A DNA stretch of 6,661 bases from Alphaproteobacteria bacterium (lineage in GTDB: Bacteria; Pseudomonadota; Alphaproteobacteria; Puniceispirillales; UBA1172). Positions within the stretch are counted from its first letter, which is position 1; every line of letters begins with the position of its first letter. Position numbers and translations under genes: made by a program. The notes below the pieces were generated by a model. The model did not search any database. It saw only the letters and a list, made by a program, of their open reading frames with translations, and was not told the origin of the DNA. The DNA lies in the NCBI GenBank assembly GCA_023259875.1, contig JALRFL010000090.1:1-6661 (forward strand), in the 5' to 3' direction. This document shows positions 1 through 6,036 of this stretch, in pieces.

Positions 1-162
1 GAGCAGGCGCACCGGCGCAACGGTCTTGCAGCCCGGCCAAGCGGCGGGAGCGCAGGGCGCCGAGAGCCACGCATGGTCTTCGGCGCTGAGCGGATAGACC
101 GACACCGAAAAGCCGCGCATGTCGAGCGAGGTCATCATCGCCGCCGGACCCACCATCAGCTT
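1..162 (-). other. DhaK-like (dihydroxyacetone kinase) C-terminal fragment fused in frame to recN; chimeric segment
   Basis: In the recN frame, residues 210-263 read KLMVGPAAMMTSLDMRG, then FSVSVYPLSAEDHAWLSAP, then APAAWPG. As I remember it, the end of the DhaK substrate-binding domain has the pattern xxLIGxxxTSLDMxGFSxTLLxxDDExLxLxDAPxxxPA. The match covers the TSLDM-x-GFS core, the acidic DDE-like stretch and the AP-x-x-PAW element. The AWPG ending suits a single-chain DhaK-DhaL type kinase. The first 150 bases are about 71% GC (106 of 150 by hand count), while neighbouring sequence is close to 50%. The breakpoint lies around 150-170. No start codon or SD belongs to this fragment, and it reaches the window edge. 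The family assignment is from memory of the motif without a database search. Confidence 0.72.
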
Positions 163-789
163 GCTTTCTTCGCCAGCCTCTGGGGCTAGGTGATCAAGCT
201 GTTCAACCGCATCTTTGAGCCAAGCGGCATTGGCTTCGGCTTCTTTTCGGGTGGTGGCGGCGGTTTCATAATGGGTGATTGCTGCTTGCCATTCCTGCCA
301 GGTGTGTTGGCAATCGCGCAACAGGTGACTATGGCCAGCAAAACGGTCTAACAACACGCCATGGGTGCTTAAGTCCAGCAATCCTCGGCCTTCGAATTGG
401 CCTTGAATTTCAACCAAGGTATCGCCGCATTCGCGCATCACATTAAGCCCAACAGGCGTATCATTTATAAGCGCAGTTGATTTCCCATCACGCAATCGCC
501 GGCGCATGATCAGGTCTTGATGATCATTGGCGTCAATGCCTGCGGCCTCTAATTTGTCCCAAACCGGATGCTGTGAGGGCGGCGTGAAGATGGCTGTTAC
601 TTCTGCGCTGTTTCCAGCAGGCCCAATGAGACCAAAATTGGCACGGCTTCCCAAAGCCAGTCCTAACGCATCCAAAAGAATAGATTTGCCAGCCCCAGTT
701 TCGCCAGTTAGTACGGTTAAGCCTGATCGGAATTCCAGATCAAGTGCTTCTATCAGCACAACATTGCGAACAGCGAGAAGCGTCAGCAT
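1..789 (-). CDS. recN: RecN DNA repair ATPase, N-terminal part, running in frame into foreign DhaK-like sequence
   Basis: RecN is an SMC-like ATPase that acts in recombinational repair of double-strand breaks in the cytoplasm. The ATG lies 3 bases after the bamD stop, so the two genes are probably cotranscribed; no clear Shine-Dalgarno is visible. Residues 1-40 show the ABC/SMC head: a start like MLTLLAVRNVVLIEALDLEF, then Walker A GETGAGKS at residues 29-36. A Q-loop-like VEIQGQFEGRGLLD follows at about 126-139 (RecN more often has an IHGQ form), then the beginning of the helical coiled-coil region to about LAPEAGEE (201-208). A full RecN is about 550 residues, and the ABC signature and Walker B are missing here. 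From about residue 210 the frame stays open but the sequence no longer resembles RecN; it resembles the end of DhaK and is much richer in GC. The gene is therefore either cut by a chimeric join or genuinely truncated and fused. RecN identity for residues 1-208 is secure. Confidence 0.88.
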   Translation of the reverse strand, partial: MLTLLAVRNVVLIEALDLEFRSGLTVLTGETGAGKSILLDALGLALGSRANFGLIGPAGNSAEVTAIFTPPSQHPVWDKLEAAGIDANDHQDLIMRRRLRDGKSTALINDTPVGLNVMRECGDTLVEIQGQFEGRGLLDLSTHGVLLDRFAGHSHLLRDCQHTWQEWQAAITHYETAATTRKEAEANAAWLKDAVEQLDHLAPEAGEESKLMVGPAAMMTSLDMRGFSVSVYPLSAEDHAWLSAPCAPAAWPGCKTVAPVRLL

Positions 790-792
790 CAA

Positions 793-1614
793 TTAAAACC
801 AAGAAGTTGCCCGGCCATAAAGTGACCTCAACAATGAGGGATCATAATCCTCTGACGGGTTTTCAATCAGATAGGCCATGCGCTCTGTCCAAATCGAGCT
901 CGGAAAATTATATTGCAGAACCGCGGCGGAGCGCTCGGCTTCGTTATCTAATCCTAAGGCCAGATAGCCTTCCACCATGCGATACAGCGCTTCGGGCACT
1001 TGATTTGAGGTTTCGTATTCTTCAATCACTTTGGCAAAACGGCGCAAGGCGGCGTCATAGTGACCAGCTTTGAGATAGAATCTGCCAACAGCCATTTCTT
1101 TACCGGCCAAGTGGCTCAAAGTGAGGTCAACTTTTAATTGCGCATCACGCGCATATTTGCTGTTTGGAAAACGGTTAAGCAAGGCTTCAAAGGCCAGTTT
1201 AGCCTCAACCGTCATGCTGGCGTCACGCTCAACATCGACGATCTGTTCGTAATAGGATTGCCCACGAAGATAATAGGCATAATCGACATCCGGATGCGCG
1301 GGGTTAAGTTCAATAAAACGATTAAGGGCGGCGATAGCGGAGCCGTAATCATTGCTCTGATAGAGCGCCCACGCGGCCATTAATTGTGATCGGGTTGCCC
1401 AAATAGAATAGGGGTGCTGGCGTTCCACCTCATCAAACAGAGGGGCCGCCTTAAGGGGGTCGCCATTTATTGCGGTATCAAGGGCTTCGTTATAAAGCTC
1501 CTCAGCAGGGCGTTCAACTTGTTCAAGACTGTCTTCGCCACTTGCACATCCGGCAAGGATCAGAAAACAACCGAGCCAGACCAGCGATAGATTTTTCACG
1601 AGCGGATGACGCAA
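793..1614 (-). CDS. bamD: BamD, outer-membrane assembly lipoprotein (TPR protein, ComL family)
   Basis: BamD is an essential TPR lipoprotein of the BAM complex, which folds beta-barrel proteins into the outer membrane; it is held by lipid on the periplasmic face. I prefer the TTG at 1614 (273 residues) because GGAG sits 7 bases upstream and the signal peptide then has a normal length. It gives a basic start (RHPLVK), a hydrophobic core (LSLVWLGCFLI) and the lipobox LAGC with the lipidated Cys at residue 23. Ala at +2 agrees with outer-membrane sorting. An upstream in-frame TTG at 1677 (294 residues) lacks an SD and would put a 43-residue leader before the Cys. The mature part shows TPR-type repeats and family motifs: HPYSIWATRSQLMAAWALY, HPDVDYAYYLRGQSYYEQ, a DVERD stretch, NRFPNSKYA, and NFPSSIW near the end. 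It lies downstream of lpxC, and recN starts 3 bases after its stop. Confidence 0.93.
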   Translation of the reverse strand: MRHPLVKNLSLVWLGCFLILAGCASGEDSLEQVERPAEELYNEALDTAINGDPLKAAPLFDEVERQHPYSIWATRSQLMAAWALYQSNDYGSAIAALNRFIELNPAHPDVDYAYYLRGQSYYEQIVDVERDASMTVEAKLAFEALLNRFPNSKYARDAQLKVDLTLSHLAGKEMAVGRFYLKAGHYDAALRRFAKVIEEYETSNQVPEALYRMVEGYLALGLDNEAERSAAVLQYNFPSSIWTERMAYLIENPSEDYDPSLLRSLYGRATSWF

Positions 1615-1621
1615 GGATACA

Positions 1622-1625
1622 CTCC
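1622..1625 (-). promoter_or_regulatory. Ribosome binding site deciding the bamD TTG start
   Basis: The minus strand reads GGAG, 7 bases before the TTG at 1614. No comparable purine stretch stands before the longer TTG start at 1677, so this site favours the 273-residue form. Confidence 0.6.
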
Positions 1626-1644
1626 ATTCTTCCAAGATACGCTT

Positions 1645-1673
1645 TCTATACCTTACGATGATGACGGGCGCAA
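1645..1673 (-). promoter_or_regulatory. Possible sigma70-type promoter for bamD-recN
   Basis: On the minus strand TTGCGC (1668-1673) and TATAGA (1645-1650) are separated by exactly 17 bases. A start near 1638 would give a leader of about 24 bases to the TTG start. The -35 matches only in its TTG half and the -10 in its TATA half, so this is a prediction from spacing and partial consensus. If correct, the longer bamD start at 1677 is ruled out. Confidence 0.35.
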
Positions 1674-1698
1674 TCAAAGCACATTCAGGAAAAACTTT

Positions 1699-1734
1699 GA
1701 AAAAATCTTTAATCCCGGCTTAAGCGACTTTTTC
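1699..1734 (-). terminator. Imperfect AT-rich hairpin across the lpxC stop, possible weak terminator
   Basis: Arms 1726-1734 and 1699-1707 pair over nine positions (one G-U in the transcript), with the outer six being A-T/G-C and including a U-run in the 3' arm. A small internal loop follows, then a 4-bp TTAA/TTAA stem at 1720-1723 and 1709-1712 with a 7-base loop. The lpxC TAA (1720-1722) is inside the structure. The stem has little GC, so termination would be inefficient at best; partial readthrough into bamD is likely. Confidence 0.25.
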
Positions 1735-2616
1735 GATGGCTTGGTTCAATTCTGACTTGGTTACGAGGATCGTGGCGTCAGGATCAGAAAACAACGCCTT
1801 CAGAAGTTCAGAGTTCATCCGGTGGCCGGGGCGATTTGCCGTGACATGGCCAATAAGACCATATCCAGCCAGCCGTAGATCCCCCAAACAATCAAGGGTT
1901 TTGTGGCGAACAAATTCATCCGTGTAACGAAGCGGGGTTTCATTCAGCATCTGGCCGTCTTTAACGACAATGGCGTTTTCCAAAGACCCCCCGATTCCAT
2001 ATCCTGCGGCGCGCATTCGCGAAACATCATCATAGAGGCAAAAGGTTCTAGCAGAGGCCAGTTCATTGCTGAAACTGTTATCATCATGGACATAAAAATA
2101 TTGTGAAGCACCGATCATAGGGTCGCTAAAGTCAATCTTAACCGAGATCTGAAGCATATCCGAAGGCGTAATGCTAAGCTCTGAGCAGTCTTTTGTGACC
2201 ACAATGGGCTTCAGGACTTTGAGATAACGGCGTTCTTCTCTTTGAACGGTTTTGCCAGCGTCGGCCAGCATTTCGCAAAACCGCAAAGAGCTGCCGTCAA
2301 AGGCAGGAAGCTCATGACCAGAAACATCCACATAGGCATTATCAATGCCACATCCGGCAAAGGCCGCCATCAAATGTTCAATCGTGCCAACCACTGCCCC
2401 ATCGCTGTTACAGATGCTGGTATTGAGAGAGACATCAGCCACATTGCTGATATGGGCAGGGATGGTGGGATCGATGCCTGCGAGATCAGTGCGCCGAAAG
2501 ACAATACCTGTATTTGCAGGCGCAGGATGAATGGTGAGGTCAACAAGCCTTGCCGAATGCAGGCCAATACCACTACGCGTTACCGATGTATTAATGGTGT
2601 TTTGAAAATCAATCAC
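1720..2616 (-). CDS. lpxC: LpxC, UDP-3-O-acyl-N-acetylglucosamine deacetylase
   Basis: LpxC is a cytoplasmic zinc enzyme that removes the acetyl group from UDP-3-O-acyl-GlcNAc, the committed step of lipid A synthesis. The product is 298 residues, close to the usual ~305. It opens with the family element SVTRSGIGLHSARLVDLTIH (11-30). Catalytic Glu and zinc His are in TIEHLMAAFAGCGIDN (E80, H81). The other ligands are in RHKTLDCLGDL (H238, D242, with K239 and D246), and the catalytic His is in GHRMN (H265). H238, D242 and H265 have the same numbers as in the E. coli enzyme, so it should be active. The start is GTG with GGGA 6 bases upstream; the nearest upstream ATG runs into a TAG at once. It lies 120 bases after ftsZ and about 100 bases before bamD, and may have its own promoter. 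In E. coli LpxC is controlled by proteolysis through its C-terminal tail; nothing here shows whether that applies. Confidence 0.97.
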   Translation of the reverse strand: MIDFQNTINTSVTRSGIGLHSARLVDLTIHPAPANTGIVFRRTDLAGIDPTIPAHISNVADVSLNTSICNSDGAVVGTIEHLMAAFAGCGIDNAYVDVSGHELPAFDGSSLRFCEMLADAGKTVQREERRYLKVLKPIVVTKDCSELSITPSDMLQISVKIDFSDPMIGASQYFYVHDDNSFSNELASARTFCLYDDVSRMRAAGYGIGGSLENAIVVKDGQMLNETPLRYTDEFVRHKTLDCLGDLRLAGYGLIGHVTANRPGHRMNSELLKALFSDPDATILVTKSELNQAIEKVA

Positions 2617-2640
2617 GATCTATCCCATTGCTCTTATTAC

Positions 2641-2668
2641 AAAATATGGATTTTCGTGATGGGGGCAA
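2641..2668 (-). promoter_or_regulatory. Possible lpxC promoter
   Basis: The minus strand has TTGCCC (2663-2668), a 16-base spacer and TATTTT (2641-2646). The start would fall near 2634, giving an 18-base leader that contains the GGGA ribosome binding site. The tandem palindromes at 2675-2708 end just upstream of the -35 box, which is where an activator or repressor would bind. This is predicted from partial consensus only. Confidence 0.35.
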
Positions 2669-2674
2669 ATCACA

Positions 2675-2708
2675 ATTGGTTACCGATTGTTGCAGATCGG
2701 TAACCAAT
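2675..2708. promoter_or_regulatory. Tandem near-palindromic 13-mers forming a perfect 13-bp inverted repeat, candidate operator
   Basis: Left arm ATTGGTTACCGAT (2675-2687) and right arm ATCGGTAACCAAT (2696-2708) are exact reverse complements, separated by 8 bases (2688-2695). Each arm is itself nearly palindromic (consensus ATyGGTnACCrAT), so the pair can also be read as two direct copies with starts 21 bases apart, two helical turns. The site lies between the ftsZ stop and the lpxC start, just upstream of the predicted lpxC -35. No U-run follows on either strand, so an intrinsic terminator is unlikely. Two dimer-binding operators, or a hairpin protecting the ftsZ mRNA end, are the main readings. 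Confidence 0.6.
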
Positions 2709-2709
2709 C

Positions 2710-2730
2710 AAAAATGGTGATCATACCATT
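2710..2730 (-). terminator. Short hairpin with U-run after ftsZ, weak terminator candidate
   Basis: On the minus strand AATGGT (2725-2730) pairs with ACCATT (2713-2718) around a 6-base loop, and five consecutive Ts span the stem end and the bases after it. It begins 6 bases after the ftsZ stop. The 6-bp stem is short, so any termination would be partial. Confidence 0.25.
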
Positions 2731-2736
2731 GCGTTT

Positions 2737-4587
2737 TTAATTTGCCTGACGGCGAAGGAACGCAGGTATTTCCAGATCAAACTCGCTGTTCTGGTTGTTG
2801 ATATCCAGTTCAGGTTCGTTCGCATCTTTCTGCAAATCAATTTGATCATGACTTGCTGATGCTGTGTGATGCTCTTCGTCCCCTGATGCTGGCAGCTTAT
2901 TGTCTTCTGACCAATTTAAGATGGGCTCAATTTTTTGACTGGCGACCACATCGTCTTTGGCTTCGCTTTGTTCTGCCTGTTCTGTCTGCGCTGGCTTAGT
3001 GTCTGCAGATTTTGACGAGAACATTCGGGTGATATGGCGCATCAGGCTAGTGCTTTCGGCCTGTTGCGGTGCGTCTTCGGCAGGGATATCCACCGTTTTG
3101 CCAAGGGTGAAAGGCTCTTCTTCTTCCACTGGGGTTTCCGCTTGGGCGTTGGCATCAGCCAAGGGCTGTGTTTCAGCAGATGGGGAAGACTCGCTTTCAG
3201 AGGTTTCCATCGCCTCATATTCGGACACAGGCTCGGCGCTTGCTTCTGATAAAGGCTCAGACATGGTCATCATGCTTAGCTGGTTATCATCTTCCATCGC
3301 CGCTATATCCTCCATGCCTTCAGAAGTGTCTGTGTCAGGCAGTGATGAGGCGGTTAGAAGTGAGGCAAAGCCCCTGTCACTAGCCTCTGATGGGATTGCC
3401 GTAGCCGCAGCGATTTCAGCAACAGAAGGGCTATCCTCAACAGAAGACGCTTGAGGAGCCAAAGGCGTTTCCGACGCTGGTGCTATGACGCTCTCAACAA
3501 CGCCTTCTTTGCGGCGAGTCAGATAGAAAGGGGCAGGGTCTTGTGCGCTGGTCTCTGCTGTTGCGCGGCTTGTTGCCTCTGCCATGCGGTGATGAAATGG
3601 TGGGCGTGCGGCTTGGCTTCCTGCTTCCATTCCTGTTGCCACAACGGAAACGCGCATGATGCCTTCCATTCTTTCGTCAATAATAGCACCAAAGATAATG
3701 ATCGCGTCGCTATCCACTTCCTTACGGATATGGTTTGCGGCTTCATCTGCCTCAAATAAGGTCATATCCGATCCGCCAGTGATATTGATCAGCAAGGCTT
3801 GAGCCCCGTGAAGCGTGGTTTCATCCAGTAGCGGATTATGGATCGCGGCCTCGGCGGCGTTGGTTGCCCGGCCTTCGCCAGACGCTTCACCAGTTCCCAT
3901 CATGGCTTTGCCCATTTCGGTCATCACCGAACGAATATCAGCAAAATCCAGATTGATCATGCCAGGCTTGATCATCAGATCGGTAACACCGGATACGCCT
4001 TGATGCAGGACATTATCGGCCATGGCAAAAGCATCGGTAAAGGTCGTGCGTTCATTCGCAAGACGGAACAAATTCTGATTAGGAATAATAATCAGGGTAT
4101 CCACATAGGCTTGCAATTCTTCGATGCCTTCGTTGGCTAGCCGCATTCTTGGGGTGCCTTCAAAATCAAATGGCTTGGTCACAACACCAACCGTGAGGAT
4201 GCCTTGCTCTCTGGCGGCGCGTGCAATCACAGGGGCGGCACCTGTACCAGTTCCGCCACCCATGCCGGCGGTGATGAACACCATGTGGCTGTCTGCCAGT
4301 TCGGCCATGATTTCCTCTAGGCTTTCTTCAGCCGCGAGGCGACCAATTTCAGGCTTTGAGCCAGCGCCTAGGCCTTCGGTATGTTGGCGGCCAAGTTGAA
4401 TTTTTCGTGGCGCCAGTGATGCGGCTAGGGCCTGTCCATCGGTATTGGCGACCAGAAACTCAACGCCTTCTAATTGGGCTTCAATCATATTGTTGACGGC
4501 ATTACCGCCAGCCCCACCAACACCAATCACGGTGATTTTGGGGCGCAGTTCCTCAGTCGAGCTGGGGATTGAGATATTAAGAGTCAT
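2737..4587 (-). CDS. ftsZ: FtsZ, tubulin-like division GTPase with a very long C-terminal linker
   Basis: FtsZ polymerises with GTP into the ring that places and drives septum formation at the inner membrane. The GTPase domain (about 16-322) has the glycine-rich start ITVIGVGGAGGNAVNNMI, NTDGQAL (49-54), and the tubulin signature GGGTGTG (110-116). The T7 loop NLDFADIRSVM (212-222) holds catalytic D214 and D217. A low-complexity linker (about 325-603) rich in Ser, Glu, Ala and Thr follows. The conserved C-terminal peptide is DLEIPAFLRRQAN (604-616), which binds FtsA and other partners. At 616 residues it is far longer than E. coli FtsZ (383), and nearly all the extra length is linker, as seen to a lesser degree in many Alphaproteobacteria. 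The linker contains one basic, amphipathic island LMRHITRMFSSK (515-526). The ATG has AGGAG 8 bases upstream. It lies 153 bases after ftsA, with possible leader hairpins. Confidence 0.98.
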   Translation of the reverse strand: MTLNISIPSSTEELRPKITVIGVGGAGGNAVNNMIEAQLEGVEFLVANTDGQALAASLAPRKIQLGRQHTEGLGAGSKPEIGRLAAEESLEEIMAELADSHMVFITAGMGGGTGTGAAPVIARAAREQGILTVGVVTKPFDFEGTPRMRLANEGIEELQAYVDTLIIIPNQNLFRLANERTTFTDAFAMADNVLHQGVSGVTDLMIKPGMINLDFADIRSVMTEMGKAMMGTGEASGEGRATNAAEAAIHNPLLDETTLHGAQALLINITGGSDMTLFEADEAANHIRKEVDSDAIIIFGAIIDERMEGIMRVSVVATGMEAGSQAARPPFHHRMAEATSRATAETSAQDPAPFYLTRRKEGVVESVIAPASETPLAPQASSVEDSPSVAEIAAATAIPSEASDRGFASLLTASSLPDTDTSEGMEDIAAMEDDNQLSMMTMSEPLSEASAEPVSEYEAMETSESESSPSAETQPLADANAQAETPVEEEEPFTLGKTVDIPAEDAPQQAESTSLMRHITRMFSSKSADTKPAQTEQAEQSEAKDDVVASQKIEPILNWSEDNKLPASGDEEHHTASASHDQIDLQKDANEPELDINNQNSEFDLEIPAFLRRQAN

Positions 4588-4595
4588 GGTATGAT

Positions 4596-4600
4596 CTCCT
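4596..4600 (-). promoter_or_regulatory. Strong ribosome binding site of ftsZ
   Basis: The minus strand reads AGGAG, 8 bases before the ftsZ ATG. It is the best SD in the window, as expected for the most abundant division protein, and a small hairpin (4604-4617) lies immediately upstream. Confidence 0.75.
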
Positions 4601-4603
4601 CAT

Positions 4604-4617
4604 TCATCGGTTGATGA
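4604..4617 (-). promoter_or_regulatory. Small hairpin just upstream of the ftsZ ribosome binding site
   Basis: TCATC (4613-4617) and GATGA (4604-4608) on the minus strand pair around an AACC loop. Only three bases separate it from the AGGAG, so it could influence ribosome access, but a 5-bp stem may also be chance. Confidence 0.25.
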
Positions 4618-4624
4618 TGTTAAT

Positions 4625-4648
4625 GTTGCTTTTCCATGAATAAGCAAC
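4625..4648. promoter_or_regulatory. Perfect 7-bp inverted repeat in the ftsA-ftsZ gap
   Basis: GTTGCTT and AAGCAAC (arms 4625-4631 and 4642-4648) are exact reverse complements with a 10-base centre. The site is about 38 bases before the ftsZ start, in a 153-base spacer. It may be an operator for an ftsZ promoter or a leader hairpin. I see no confident -35/-10 pair near it, and no CtrA-type TTAA-N7-TTAA site. Confidence 0.35.
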
Positions 4649-4662
4649 GGTACTGTTAGCGC

Positions 4663-4693
4663 TCGGGAAACGCCTGCAACACGCTACTCCCGA
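4663..4693. repeat. Inverted repeat with 6-bp arms between ftsA and ftsZ
   Basis: TCGGGA (4663-4668) and TCCCGA (4688-4693) are exact reverse complements across a 19-base centre, about 48 bases after the ftsA stop. There is no U-run, so it is not a standard terminator. The long loop makes it a weak candidate for a regulatory site. Confidence 0.2.
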
Positions 4694-4740
4694 ACAAAGA
4701 GCCGGATCAGTCATGGGCTGAAGATGAAAAAATGCGTCTT

Positions 4741-6036
4741 TCATCGGCTTCCGGCGTCCCAAATATATTGCTTGAACCAAGTGCCAATTTGCCCAAACCG
4801 CCGGGTTCGTCCGGCAGGGGTAGCATCGGCAAGCGTGGGTTCAAGCAGGTGATCATTAAAACTGTATTGGATAAGCCCAATGGTTGAGGCAAAGGCCGCC
4901 CCGCCTGTGGCTTCGGCAAGGCCAATGACCCCTGATGGGCGTCCAACTCTGACAGAACGGCCAATCATCGTGGCGGTGAACTCTTTCATTCCCGGCAATT
5001 GCGCGGCTCCACCTACCAGCATGATGCGCTGTCCGGCGGCGGCGGAATATCCAGCCTTTTCCAGCCGCATCAGCAACAATTCTAGGATTTCTTCCACTCT
5101 GGCGCGGATGATTTCACCCAAAACGCCAATTTCAACAGAAAGCGGCATGGATTTATCATGACCTAGCATCGGCAAGGTCAGCATTTCATCACTATCTCCG
5201 GTGGCGGCAAGAACACTACCTTTGAGGGTTTTGATCCGTTCGGCTTCATCAACAGGGATTGATAATCCTCTGGCGATGTCATTGGTGATACTGGCGCCGC
5301 CTAGAGGCACGCTATCCAGATAATTAAGCTGACCATCAACAAAATATCCTAAACTGGTGACGCCGCCACCAATCTCAATCACCGTCGCGCCGAGGTCACG
5401 CTCATCTTCCAGCATTGAGGAAAGGCCAGAAGCATAGATATTAGACACATAGTCTTCGATTTGCAGATGGTTGCGTTCCACCGCCATTTGAATGTTCCGT
5501 AACGCCGCGCTAGACGCGCTGATGGCACAAATAGAGATACCAAGGGTCTGACCGAACATCCCAAGGGGGTTGCGGATACCGCCCACTTGATCAAGAGTGA
5601 ATTGGATTGGCAATCGGTGCAGATTAACCCTGCCTTCGGCCTCCGGGTAATCAAAATCGAGACGAAACAGCCGCCGGATATCGCGTTCAATCACCTCGCC
5701 TGTGGCAACATCCACATGATGGCGGCGAATGTTTGACCTTTGGCCTGCGCCTGATATCCCCACAACGACTTGATCTATGGATATCCCTGCCATGCGTTCT
5801 GCGGCCTCAACCGCTTTTCCAACAGCAAGGCTAAGCTGAGAGATATCGACCACTTCACCGCGCTTGATCCCATGGGATGCGTGTTGGCCAATGCCGCGAA
5901 TGACAGGCTGTGATGACCCATCACTCTGGGCTATCATACAAACAACTTTACTGCTTCCGATATCCAAGACAGCAACGGTGCCGTTGCGATGACGGTTATT
6001 TTTCAGCAGGTTGGAAAGACGCGGCATGAGACTCAT
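4741..6036 (-). CDS. ftsA: FtsA, actin-like membrane anchor of the FtsZ ring
   Basis: FtsA binds the FtsZ C-terminal peptide, ties the ring to the inner membrane and recruits later division proteins. The product is 431 residues, normal for the family (about 420-440). The phosphate-1 loop is VAVLDIGSSKVVCMIA (21-36). The inserted 1C subdomain follows, with VVVGISGAGQRSNI at 90-103. The phosphate-2 loop is VIEIGGGVTSLGYFVDG (219-235), where the usual DxGGGT reads ExGGGV. The adenosine motif is IMLVGGAAQLPGM (338-350). The extreme C-terminus, RRFGQIGTWFKQYIWDAGSR (412-431), is a basic amphipathic helix of the type that inserts into the membrane. The start ATG overlaps the ftsQ TGA (ATGA), indicating translational coupling; an AAGG stretch lies about 9 bases before it. 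It is followed by a 153-base gap and ftsZ. Confidence 0.97.
   Translation of the reverse strand: MSLMPRLSNLLKNNRHRNGTVAVLDIGSSKVVCMIAQSDGSSQPVIRGIGQHASHGIKRGEVVDISQLSLAVGKAVEAAERMAGISIDQVVVGISGAGQRSNIRRHHVDVATGEVIERDIRRLFRLDFDYPEAEGRVNLHRLPIQFTLDQVGGIRNPLGMFGQTLGISICAISASSAALRNIQMAVERNHLQIEDYVSNIYASGLSSMLEDERDLGATVIEIGGGVTSLGYFVDGQLNYLDSVPLGGASITNDIARGLSIPVDEAERIKTLKGSVLAATGDSDEMLTLPMLGHDKSMPLSVEIGVLGEIIRARVEEILELLLMRLEKAGYSAAAGQRIMLVGGAAQLPGMKEFTATMIGRSVRVGRPSGVIGLAEATGGAAFASTIGLIQYSFNDHLLEPTLADATPAGRTRRFGQIGTWFKQYIWDAGSR

Noticed and set aside
1..789. A functional RecN-DhaK fusion enzyme
   Set aside because: Only half a RecN ATPase head and only the end of a DhaK domain are present, and base composition changes abruptly at the join, so a chimera is far more likely.
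744..1073. Plus-strand open frames opposite bamD and recN
   Set aside because: Shadows of genes with clear protein motifs on the minus strand.
2656..2673. GTGAT/ATCAC inverted repeat as a CRP/FNR-type site before lpxC
   Set aside because: The half-sites are separated too widely for TGTGA-N6-TCACA, and the 5-bp arms are easily chance.
2242..2703. Plus-strand open frame of 153 codons antisense to lpxC
   Set aside because: The opposite strand encodes LpxC with all catalytic residues intact, and the frame runs through the ftsZ-lpxC regulatory gap. No family features are seen.
2957..3454. Plus-strand open frame of 165 codons antisense to ftsZ
   Set aside because: It lies opposite the low-complexity FtsZ linker; its Ser/Ala-rich content mirrors the Ser/Glu/Ala codons of the real gene. 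No SD and no recognisable domain.
4581..4585. GACTC (CcrM GANTC methylation site) at the ftsZ start
   Set aside because: A single site inside codons 2-3 with none in the upstream gap gives no support for methylation control as in Caulobacter.
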